Shown here piece by piece: positions 33,021 to 43,013 of a DNA stretch of 64,000 nt (position 1 is the first letter of the stretch; every line of letters begins with the position of its first letter). The translations under genes were made by a program, and so were the position numbers. Source of the stretch: Filosporella fistucella (taxonomy: Eukaryota; Ascomycota; Leotiomycetes; Helotiales); the NCBI GenBank assembly GCA_030077755.1, contig JAQJZZ010000008.1, positions 1-64,000 on the forward strand, written 5' to 3'. The notes under the pieces are model-generated. The model made no database searches, was not told the origin of the DNA, and saw only the letters and a program-made list of their open reading frames with translations.

Positions 33021-35369
33021 TTACCCTAGACATTGCTGCCTATCAGATGTTATATCTCTGTACATATCCTCCGTGATCTCTCTTGCCCTCCTGATATCTG
33101 GAGATTCTGCTTCCCAATACCTCAAGCTTGTGAGATGACGCTCAATCAAGTGAGGCCAATCCCGTGGAACATCTAGTGTGCCGCATTTGATAGCGGCGAC
33201 TAGGAGAAGTGTAGCGACCATTGACCCACGCAGGAAAAACCAGATTCCGTGGTGTCTATGAATCGGTGGCATCGGCTTGATGAAGAATTGACTGCATAAT
33301 AATGCCTTATAGACATGTTGCTGAATGACCTCTCGGTATGGGTCATCCTGTGATGTATGAACTGCATAGTAAAGAAAAGGGAGGTATACGAATAATCTCG
33401 TTTCCCAAAAACGACCTCTCACGAATACAATGAGCTCCTCTTGTGGAATTGAGTCAATGTCCTCGATATCAAATTGCAGACTTGATGGTAGACCTGAGTA
33501 CCTGAATTTTGGTTCAGCAGCAAAGGGATGAAAATATGTTTGGCTCCTTACCATTGCGAACATTGAACTTCAAAATCAGCAGCGACAGATACCATGTCTA
33601 AAATTGGCATGTTCAGTGTCAATCCATCTTTATAGAACAGGCTCAGGACCCGATTTCCAATGCGACGTAGTGCTAGTTCAGTCAGATAGTAGTACCAGCT
33701 CAACTCTTGCGTTTGGAATGCCGCCAAGTTCCGACGTGATCGCATAAAGCTGTCTCGTGATGATGGTGTATCAAAGTAGCTTTCTGGTGAGTTACTTGAT
33801 TCACCGACTTCTACGAGACTTGGCTGGGTTGGTGGTGATGGGAACATTCCGGGAGATCTAATTGTCGTTATGTTCGACTTGGGCAGAGATAGTTCCAAAC
33901 TCAGCTCGCTGTCAGGTGTATCGTCAGTATGAATCCTGAGTGAGCAGCAACTCTTACCATTCTGACTTGAAGCATGACCAATACAAACGTTGCTCAAGTT
34001 TATGCGATACATTTTCGGATTCTCCGACTCCGGCTTCTCGATATGACCGAGCTTTCAAATAAATATGTAGAGTTGTCGAGGCTTGTAGAAAATTCTGCCA
34101 TGCCTCCACTGGTTTGACCGTGTACATCAAATATACTCCAGACCAGAAATAGCATTGTGATCTGACGATACTGCTTTTCAAAAGCCCAATCCGCTTTCTA
34201 GACATCGAAAAATAATGCTCTCCTCTGCGCAGATCCTGTTTAGCATATTCGTGGGATGTTATTCCTGGCTTTATACCGTTCTCATTGTAATATTTCCAAG
34301 TATCACCAAATGGTCGGGCTACTGACCCAAGCGCACATGTTAAAAGCTGAAGAGAAAATTAGCTGCCAGAAAATTGTGATTGCACCTGGAGACAATTTTT
34401 TAGGGGGTGGGGGATAATTGCAAACATTGGCGGGTAGGACAGTATCTATAGTTACATACTTACAAGTAGTGCTTGGGCTGGAAGAGGAGAATAACAAAAC
34501 GCAGCTTGTGTGAAAAATCAAGATAGTGAATTTTGACTTACCACTAGGCAGGACATTTCGTCCCACCCTGGACCAAGTTCAGCAATCCTTCTAGCCGCTT
34601 GAGTCAGGGCCTCTATGTCCAAGATTGGATTTTTTGTATGGACGTGTGCAAGGAAATTGTCTACGAGCCTCAATATCTCATCCTCATACGCGCCGTAAGC
34701 CGAAGCACCGGAGTAGTCTGTTACCACAGGACCGGTGTCCGTGTTTCCTTCAGCTGCAAGAAGGACATCCACCAGACATTCGGGTGGGTATTTGCCGTGG
34801 AAAATTGGCCATAGTAGTATATCATCTGCCGAAATGTGTGCCGATGGGATACGATGAAAGGCATCATCTTGGTCTTCCGAGGTTTCGGCCTGTGGTTGGT
34901 TATGTGGCGATTGCTTAGATGTATTCCTGAGGTGGTATGGTGTTATGCAAGACTGGTCTGATTGCTGCACTGCGGGATGCCACAGTGGACTCGGGCCGAA
35001 GCTATCCAACTTTTGACTTATTTGGTTCAATTGCTCTATGATAGCTAGACTTGCTGGGTCGAATCTAAAGTATGAATCAAGCATTAACAAGTCGCTTTAC
35101 TTGCTAAAACCCTTGCTGAAGGCTGATGTTGAAAAGACCTACGATGAGTGGTTTGAACGGTCTTCGTATACACAATCTGCTCCTGAGTCTTGACAGAAAC
35201 GGCATTTCGGTCGAACATTGTCACATTTGGTTTTCCGAGCACGACAAAGCTGACATGCCGTGACAGCTCTCTTGCGAGGATATGATAGTGCAGTTCTTGT
35301 ATTCGAATTTCGGTGTCTTTTATTGCTCTGCCCAGGGGGAGAAGTGGGGGACGATTGTGGGTCAGCCAT
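33021..35369 (-). CDS. Zn2Cys6 transcription factor, probable cluster regulator
   Basis: Begins MADPQSSPTSP at 35369. Exon 1 (35369-35143) holds a complete zinc cluster, CQLCRARKTKCDNVRPKCRF then CQDSGADC, after a basic segment (SYPRKRAVTA). Exon 2 (35064-34542) continues in frame into a coiled-coil-like region (LAIIEQLNQISQKL) and the fungal-TF start HPILW-like block. Later exons (from 34346 down to 33021) give LLTCALGSVARPFG, RRIGNRVLSLFYKDG and RGRFWETRLFVYLPFLYY, the middle-homology pattern of these regulators. The intron 34347-34541 (195 nt) is long for this locus and may hide a mini-exon. It sits between the transporter and the oxidoreductase pair and probably controls them. Confidence 0.85.
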
Positions 35370-36063
35370 TTGTGTATGGACGAGAATGCACAAACATATG
35401 TGACACGACGCGGATCTAGTAGAGTTGTGGATATGTCTGTGAACACCTGGGGAAATCTGGGGTTTGAAAAGAATCTGGGGAGTATCGGGTATAAGTATTG
35501 CAATATTCATAGTGGACGGTCAGGTGTGGGCGGGGTAAATGCGGGGTTCAATCAACCTGACTCGGAAGCTTGGCGTATGAAGCCATGGAGCCGACAATCC
35601 CCGAAAAAGGGATAGCTTCAAGAATTCAACATTTTCAAATTGCAACCAGGTGCAATGACGAGATTTGCTATTAGCAGTGTCATTAACCGTCAATATCAAC
35701 AATTCTTGTTACTCTCCTAGATAATCAAAGATGACAATATATCTATGGCAAATCAGCCGAGGTCTTTTAGTGAAGCTTGCAGAATTTTTGTCAGCTGCCG
35801 TGTATCGTGAGAAAGAAAGTGAGAAAGAAAAACGAAAAATAATAAAAGTATCATTTTCTTTGCACACATATGTGCTTGCGAGTATCTCTGGTACGCCCGT
35901 CCTATCTATATATACTAGTATGGAAAAATCCCAGTGCGGTTGTTCAAAGTTCACCTAATTGTAGTCATTTTTCCACACTGGATCATAAATAGAGATATCC
36001 ATTATCGCCATCTATATAATACAAGAAGCAGCACCGAGAAGAAAATGAATCGAGCATGGACTA
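35370..36063. other. Intergenic between regulator and oxidoreductase genes
   Basis: No gene is seen. Purine-rich AGAAAGAAAGTGAGAAAGAA at about 35807-35830. It holds the regulator's promoter. Confidence 0.5.
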
Positions 36064-37297
36064 TCAGTTCTCTAGCTTTGCTAACTTCGAGCTCGTCTGG
36101 CCAGCTTGCATAATCATCCTGAATATGTCCAAGTCCAGAATTGCGTCTGCTGGTGACGTCTTGATTTTCTTCCCCTGAGTGACCACTTGATAGAGTTCCT
36201 TCATTTCCAAAGTATAAGCATCCTCATATGTTCTCCTGACCATTGCTTCTCGATAAGCTCCATTAACATTTTCTTGAATATGCATTATGGTTGGAAGGCC
36301 CTTAACATATGGTGAATCGTATTTCACTCTGACAATCTTGTTGACGCTATGAATCTCGATACAGGCATCGAAACGAGGTATATTGTCCAAGCCGGATTCA
36401 TAGGTAAGTGCAAAACCTGGGAATTGGAAGAGAACACTGTCGCAATGTTAGTAGAAAAACTCAGTATGCTTGAAGTTGCAAATACCTCCAAAATGGAAAA
36501 CCAAGTGAAGCGCCAAGCACAGCAGTGGGCATCCCTAATGCTTCTCGCATCACCGAAAGATCATGAGATCCTAGACCACCCAGCACTCTCCACATGAGTT
36601 TGTTCGCATCCGTCGCCTCAACTCGACACTCCTCACTAAGTGCATGTGTAAGTGTCTCCTCGCTCATCATCGTTTTGTGGTCCGAATCTTCTTGCCGAAA
36701 ATCCGTGAACTTCTTGGGAAATGTCCCTGACTGATTGACGAAGTTTGCATTGGGACCAATAATGTCTAAATTGAAGTTAATGTCATCAATCTTTCATGAA
36801 GAATGAGCAGACTTACCACGAACCCGTGCATACACAATCTGGTCAAGTCCACCAATCTCTTTCACAGCATCCAAAAACGCTGTGGCATACCTTCTCATAT
36901 ACCCCACAAAAACTTTACCGGCAGATACCTTCTCGGCTTCAATGATCAGTTCAGCGTCTCGCCTGGTTACTGCCATCGGCTTCTCCACAAATACATGCTT
37001 GTCGTGTTTCAGTCCTAGGATTGCATGGAGGGCGTGATACTCGTCGGAATTGGCAACCAAAACGATGTCGACTTCCGGCGAAGAGCATAGCTCATTGGGA
37101 TCCCGAGTCGTGTGAGGAATTCCGCCGATGACTTTTTGTTTGCAGTGTTGAAGAGCTGCCTCGGAAACATCGCAGAGGTAGATGATTTGGTAAAGATCAG
37201 AAAGGAAACCGAGTGTTGGGATATGTGCCACCTGGGAAATCTCCCCACAACCTATAATTCCAACCCTCAGTATGGATGGTACTGAAATTGATCCCAT
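36064..37297 (-). CDS. Gfo/Idh/MocA-family oxidoreductase
   Basis: Three exons: 37297-36817, then one starting G|ACATTATTGG near 36770, then one starting AG|TGTTCTCTTC near 36438 and ending 36064. They join in frame. The Rossmann motif VGIIGCGEISQVAH is near residue 13, and the conserved HVFVEKPMAV near residue 105 holds the Lys of the EKP motif that helps hydride transfer. The C-terminal alpha/beta domain ends QAGQTSSKLAKLEN. The family oxidises sugars, inositols or dihydrodiols with NAD(P). The substrate is unknown. It reads away from the second family member 580 bp upstream, and both are next to a sugar transporter. Confidence 0.85.
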
Positions 37298-37874
37298 CTT
37301 CAGAAGTGAAGCAGAATTTCTGGATTCAAAAGCTGAGGAATACAGGATGTGTTTTCTCCCCTTGTGAGATAGCATATATGGGAAACATATTGCCCAGATA
37401 ACTTTTCCGAGAGCTTGGGTAATAGTGGGTAAGGCGGGGTAAATTGTTGGTTAGGATAACTCCACCATATCCAAAGCTCATTTCAGCCATTGCATCTCTG
37501 ATCCCGTCAAATGTGAATGTTCTTGGGAGGTGGTCGTTGCTAGCCGAGACTCCCCGTGCTACCGATATTCCGCGACTCTGGAAACATGCAGGAGCCAGAG
37601 GCTTCTCAGTTTCATCTAGGCCAGGAACGCTTCCGAGAGGTGTATCTAAACTGACTGGGTCGCCCTCCTCCAGGGCCTCACACCAGTAAAGTGGAAGATA
37701 TTGAACCGTGTTAAAAGTGGATTTAGCAGGTAATAAAAGTGACCTGTCCATAATTTGAACAATGACCCCCACTAATGACTTCAGGTATATATAAACTATT
37801 TTGCATGGAGTGATAAAGAAACTGTTTAAAATATCCCCTAGTGTTCAATTTTCTGCTTATTCCATCACCAAATC
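37298..37874. other. Shared divergent promoter region with an unclassified open frame
   Basis: Separates two divergently read oxidoreductase genes. A minus-strand frame (37326-37772, ending QGEKTHPVFLSF) has an ATG and normal composition but no recognisable domain; it could be a small gene or chance. The bidirectional layout suggests shared control by the cluster regulator. Confidence 0.4.
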
Positions 37875-39065
37875 ATGGGTTCAATTGAAAATGAAGCGCA
37901 AGATGTCCTCCGTTGGGGAATAATAGGTAAGTGACAATGCCCCAGGTCAAAGTACTCGCTGACATGAATAAGGATGCGGCCAAATTTCATCCTGGTTTGT
38001 CGCGGACATATGCTTGAATCGTGCAAATGCTCCTGTGAAGCATGTTGTTGGAGCTATTGGCTCGTCGTCGTTTGAGAAAGCAAAATCTTTTGTTTCCAAA
38101 CACTGTCCTACATCATCACCGGCTTTGTACCCGAGCTATCAAGAAGTGTACAACGATGCAAATGTTGATGTTGTCTATATTGGAACCCCTCATGCGCTTC
38201 ATTTCAAGAATGCACTCGAAGCTATCAATGCTGGCAAGCATGTGCTGTGCGAAAAGCCTTTGACGATCAATGCCAGGGAAGCTCAAGGACTTGCAGATGC
38301 TGCAAAGAAGAAGGGTGTTTTTTTCATGGAAGGTTTGTTGTACTCGTCCGCTACTTGGATAATGAAAGACTGATTTGAAACAAAGCTGTGTGGACTCGAT
38401 TCTTCCCTATCGTGAAAGCTCTTCAAAAGCTGGTCCACCACGATAAAGTCATCGGCGACATATCTCGAGTATTTGTCGACTTTGCATTGCCTATGCCTCT
38501 CTCAAAGATGGAAGTAGGTTCTCGGACGGCTGATCCCGCATTGGGAGCTGGTGCATTGTTAGATATTGGAATTTACACCCTCACATGGGCAACGGTAGTC
38601 TTGGATCAACATCCGCAGCAAGTTGTCGCAGGAGAGAGCAAAGCTCCAGTTGTTTCCTCGAGTCTGAGCATTGTCGGAGGTGTTGATGATATGTCCACAG
38701 TTGTAATCAATTACCCGGCACTTCATGCGCAGGCCATTTGCACATCGAGCTTGAACGCATCTTCAAGTAAGAAACTCACAGACTTTTGCAACATTCAAGG
38801 GTCAAATGGAAGCATCATCGTTGGAGGAATGGCTGCGTCAAGACCATCGTACCTGATAATCCAGAAGGAGGGATCGCCAGATGAAAGGATTGAGTTTGAG
38901 ACACAAGGCTTGGGATTCTGGTATGAACAGGACGCAGTTGCAGCGGATGTGAAAGCGGGCAGGACTCAAAATGAGGTAATGCCTATTTCTGAGACCCTGA
39001 GGATGATGAAGTTGATGGATAGCATCCGTATTGCGAATAATCTAAAGTACCCTCAAGATATATAA
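37875..39065 (+). CDS. Gfo/Idh/MocA oxidoreductase, dihydrodiol/xylose dehydrogenase-like
   Basis: Exons 37875-37926, 37973-38332 and 38386-39065 join in frame to 363 residues; introns are 46 and 53 nt. The Rossmann motif straddles intron 1 (LRWGIIG then CGQISSWFV). The EKP motif is in HVLCEKPLTINAREAQ (about residue 100), and GAGALLDIGIYTLTWA is a signature of the trans-1,2-dihydrodiol / D-xylose dehydrogenase branch. Enzymes of that branch oxidise sugars or diols with NADP. Start ATG 37875 is preceded by a normal promoter and gives the family's usual N-terminus. Substrate choice is an inference from the neighbouring transporter. Confidence 0.9.
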
Positions 39066-39225
39066 AACAAATACATGGTTTTTGTTCCATGCTATCCAAG
39101 TCGCAGGAAGCAGACAGTAAAGCAAAGTAGCTAGCTGTACCTCGTACTCGCGAATATAGGCTATTCCTTTGTCCCTTGACGTCCAATAGAATTGATCTTG
39201 CTGAGTGCCTCGACAGGTACTAAAA

Positions 39226-39249
39226 GGGGGGGGGGGGGGGGGGGGGGGG
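39226..39249 (+). repeat. Poly-G run of 24
   Basis: Twenty-four consecutive G residues just after the oxidoreductase gene. Such a run can form G-quadruplex DNA and is prone to length error in sequencing, so its exact length is uncertain. Confidence 0.95.
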
Positions 39250-40350
39250 TTCGTCAATGAGGACATGGATATAGATATCTTCCACTGTTCGATCATCTTC
39301 TCATAAAATCTCATCAGGTCACCATTATATCACCGAAGAGCTCAGTCACTACCAATTTGAGGTATAATAATCAGGTCTCGTTCCAACTTCCTAGTAAAAT
39401 ACGAACTGACGCTTATTAGTTTTATGTCCTTTACTATCCTCCTCTCGGGCGCCTTGGCACCTCCTATCTCAAACAAAGTCAATGTGCTTCCAGTAACAAA
39501 GCATGTTAATGAAGAGGAGTGGATGGAGAGCACGTGGAGAAGCAGTAGCATTAGATAATAAGCCAGGCATATATTAACTTTCTGAAACAGAAGAGCGCTG
39601 ACGGAAACGCAAACCATAGCAGCAAGACCCAGAATATTCCTCCTAGGACTGTTGGTTTTGGATTCCCCAACTTTGGGACTACATATCATTAGGGTTCGCC
39701 TCGACCCCCTTTTTCGATTGGCGAGATTTTATGCACACTCTTCAGTTTGGCCTCACGGTGTTGAAACAGCAACACATTCTCAGGGTGGTTGCATTAAAGT
39801 AACCACGTTGTGTCTGAAATTCGCGCCGAGCTGCTGCGATCCAGACAGATGTTTAATCATGGTGCTCTAAATTTCACAGTATGCACAGAGGTAACTCTCG
39901 ACATCCTCTTGTGCACGATGGCTAATTTCTTACTAATCCTTTTCTTTCAGCCCTCCCTGATAACGGCTCTGGTTTTCGTTAGTAGATTCAAAGGCATCGT
40001 TGCTGGGCAGCCATTTTTAATTGCTTGGGACAATGCACTTTGCGAGATCTCTCTGCATCTTATCATATGGGCAGAAGAGAAGCAAGAAGTGAAGTATTCT
40101 TTGCAAATTGCTAGTCAGTATTCCTACAGACGAGAATTTCTTACTAGCTGAATACAGGCGGAATTGAAAAACAGTTTTATACATGGACTCCGAGCCCCGA
40201 TATTCGGGACGGCCATTCATACAGTATCCAATTGAGTTGCAACAAAACAATTCAGGCTGAATCAGAAACTTTCTCTATTGATAAGGCTTCTTGGCCTGTG
40301 TTTGTACGTGAGAATGCCGAAACTTTGAAGCACTACTGAGAATTACTTAG
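39250..40350. other. Intergenic
   Basis: No gene is supported. A minus-strand frame at 39342-39689 has two hydrophobic stretches but no recognisable family and no splicing evidence. Confidence 0.45.
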
Positions 40351-40773
40351 CGCTCTCAATCACGACCTCTAGTGTTTGAGAATTTGGAACCAAGAGAAAT
40401 CTCGCCCACGACGAAATCCAACGCGAAGGCTTTTAATACTCGCGATATCAACACAGATCTAGGAGCTCGAGTAGCGATTGCAGTGACTATAGTCGTGTTG
40501 CTTGTAATGACCTTCGTCTCTTTGGTTGCATTTGAGAATGGCAAACGTTGGGCAGTACGAAACCTGACTTCCGAAATGAGACCCGAACAAATCCAGAATC
40601 TTCGATCATTTGAAAATGGCGAGGCGCTAGTCATGCACAGTGTGGGTTTTGGAAGCCTTGGGATATTTGGATGGAACAAGAATAAGAATGATCCAAAGGA
40701 TTGTGGAAAAAATAATCAAATAGGAATGCAGACGCTGGGAAGCCCTGTGAGAAGTGTGTATGAGCTTGGTTGA
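40351..40773 (+). CDS. Small single-pass membrane protein, possible exon
   Basis: An open frame of about 140 codons that follows a good 3' splice site (ACTTAG at 40345-40350) and a plausible intron from GTACGT at about 40304. It has one transmembrane segment (VAIAVTIVVLLVMTFVSLVA) after a polar N-terminus, and a Gly/Asn/Lys-rich tail. No ATG begins the frame at the conserved part, so an upstream exon is likely. No family is recognised. Confidence 0.4.
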   Translation, partial: RSQSRPLVFENLEPREISPTTKSNAKAFNTRDINTDLGARVAIAVTIVVLLVMTFVSLVAFENGKRWAVRNLTSEMRPEQIQNLRSFENGEALVMHSVGFGSLGIFGWNKNKNDPKDCGKNNQIGMQTLGSPVRSVYELG

Positions 40774-41214
40774 GATTGGGGGCAGGGTCAATGTGTGGGC
40801 ATCGTGAACGCTACAGTTTCTACATCTACCTAGGTAGTTAGTCCTCTTCTTGTAATTATAGGTAGTCAGGATGGGAGGTTGATTTATTGGCAAGCCTAAT
40901 AGATGTCTGAAGGCGCGGGGTACAGTACAATAGCGGGGTAATGAATTTTAAAGGAATACAATTTCGTACTTGTGCTTGCGGCAGCAGTCAATATAATTCC
41001 TAAGGGAACACCTTTCCTTCAAGATATACAGTACTCGTACTGGGGAAGACATGCAACAGTGCAAGATTGACTCGTGTTTCTGTTTCCGCGTTCAAGATGA
41101 TGTCCGGGGATAGCACAATCACGTGCAACTATACCCTGAAAAAAAGCTGCTGTTCGCGTTTCCTACAAACACGACTCGAGCAAGACACAACGAGATCCAA
41201 GACAACAGTCCAAA
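40774..41214. other. Intergenic
   Basis: Promoter region of the next gene; nothing distinctive is seen. Confidence 0.5.
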
Positions 41215-42348
41215 ATGTCTGCAAACACTCAAGAGGACTCCTTGAGCGTCGATGAAAATTGTGCATTTTTGACGATGCTACCTCTAGGTATATTTGCATT
41301 CTGAACGCAATTCTACAAGATGCTGATGCTTGCAGAAATTCGCCTGAACATTTACAGATATCTCCTTCTCCCGTACCGCATGACATCGATGATCCCCTTA
41401 GACACCAACAGTAATATTGAATCGGATACGGAAGATGAATGGACTGATTCAGAGGACTCTGGATCGGAGAGCGAATTGGATTCAGACCTTGAGCAAATGA
41501 TTCGAAAGGAGGAGGAATACGAGGAATCGATGAAGGTTCATCCAAGAGACTTCAGGAGACACCATGAGATTCTCCGCGTGAACAAGCAGATACACGAGGA
41601 AGCATCTACGGTCCTTTACAATGAAGGCATAATTGTAGTCGAGCCTGGTGACATCTTTTGTTTGAGGAAAACTCCACACAATCTGCCATTCGGTGCCCGC
41701 CACAAAGGAGTCTGGAGACACAATCCATTAAAAGGAACGGGCAAGAAGGTGGCACATACCGTTGTCTATGATACTCCCGAACTTGATGGGAGGATGGAAC
41801 CGCACGTGTTCGCCAGATTCCGGAGGGTTCATTTCGACGCCTGCTTCGATCTTCAAGACACCCAGAACGTCGAGCTATGGATTGATGACGAGACACATAT
41901 TGTTAGGCAGGACAGCGCGAACAAGTACATGGAAGTTCTTCGGTCATCCCGAGTCATCAAGGACCTTGTCAAAGTCTTGCGCAATTCACCGCAGATTCTG
42001 ACTTTCGAAATGAGTCTTGAAGTGGAGGTAATGGCCAATTCCAACCTGATGATGGAGTATAACGATGTAGACGACGATAGCGAGGAGGATGACGTAGAGG
42101 TGGAAGAGAAGATTGACAAAGTCATGGATATTGCCAACGAGCGGGCTACTGAATTGTTCCTTGATAGTGGAATCTGCGACCGATTCTTGAGGCTCTCCAA
42201 CGTCATGTCCTTCGGTTTTTCATTTGATTTTTCGCACCGGTTATCGGAGGATCCATACGTACCATCAGAAAGGCATCTACAGCTAGTCAAAGACACGAAG
42301 GCGAGAATCGAAAGTAATAGTATCGCCGCAGAAAGAAGCAGTTCATAG
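41215..42348 (+). CDS. 2EXR/F-box-like domain protein
   Basis: Exons 41215-41287 and 41336-42348 (intron 48 nt) join in frame to about 361 residues. The join makes LPLEIRLNIYRYLLLPYR, the 2EXR/F-box-like start shared by a large set of fungal proteins. It is followed by an acidic stretch (residues about 50-80) and HHEILRVNKQIHEEASTVLY, the second conserved block of the family. The tail has another acidic patch. Role unknown; related proteins are thought to be adaptors. Start ATG 41215 gives MSANTQEDSL. Confidence 0.8.
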
Positions 42349-43013
42349 CTGGACATGAAAAGAACGTTGTAGCAACATCAATATTTGCTAGAGCAGCACT
42401 CCGTCTGGTTTGACTTCAACCATTGAATCGGATCATGGTTAACTTTGCGAGAAACCTGCACAAAAGATACAAGTAATAGTATGATTATTTTTTCTTTAGT
42501 TTGCTCTTGGTGTGCCACCAGAGGCTGTGTTTTACAAGACACATAACCGATGTATCGTGGCGCACCCGATTGACTATTGCTCTCTTGTTCAAGTTGTGCT
42601 GCAAATCGCTAATAATATAGTCAGGTATTCTCATCACCATGTCTCTAATCGTGTTATGGTATTCCCTTGCTACTTGTTTCCAGAAGCTTGGGGTTCTCGG
42701 GCTCAGTGGATCCTGCGCGTCGTCAACCACTGCGACGCGCATACTAGAGATAATACGCTCCTCTCTTGTCAGACCTTCAGGCACTGATGAACATGTTACT
42801 TGGCTTCTACCCTTGGCCTGACAATCAATCGTTCGTCCCGAATGTACTCAACTCTACGATTGGTACCCAAGCTAAATCTCCGTGCATGGGTGCGTTGGCA
42901 GTGGGAGGCGACGTGTCTAGCATGAACGTGTCTTGCATGTACTATTTTGTACATTTTGTGTCAAGCCTTTGCGTCGATTATTCTCGTGTTTTTACATCGT
43001 TCATGTAAGGAAA
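42349..43013. other. Intergenic
   Basis: Open frames on both strands at 42485-42821 overlap and have no domain. Nothing is supported. Confidence 0.45.

Noticed and set aside
39342..39689. A minus-strand 115-codon frame with hydrophobic stretches
   Set aside because: Two hydrophobic runs alone are not enough; no homology-like motif or intron.
42485..42821. Open frames on both strands
   Set aside because: Overlapping, domain-free and in an intergenic gap.
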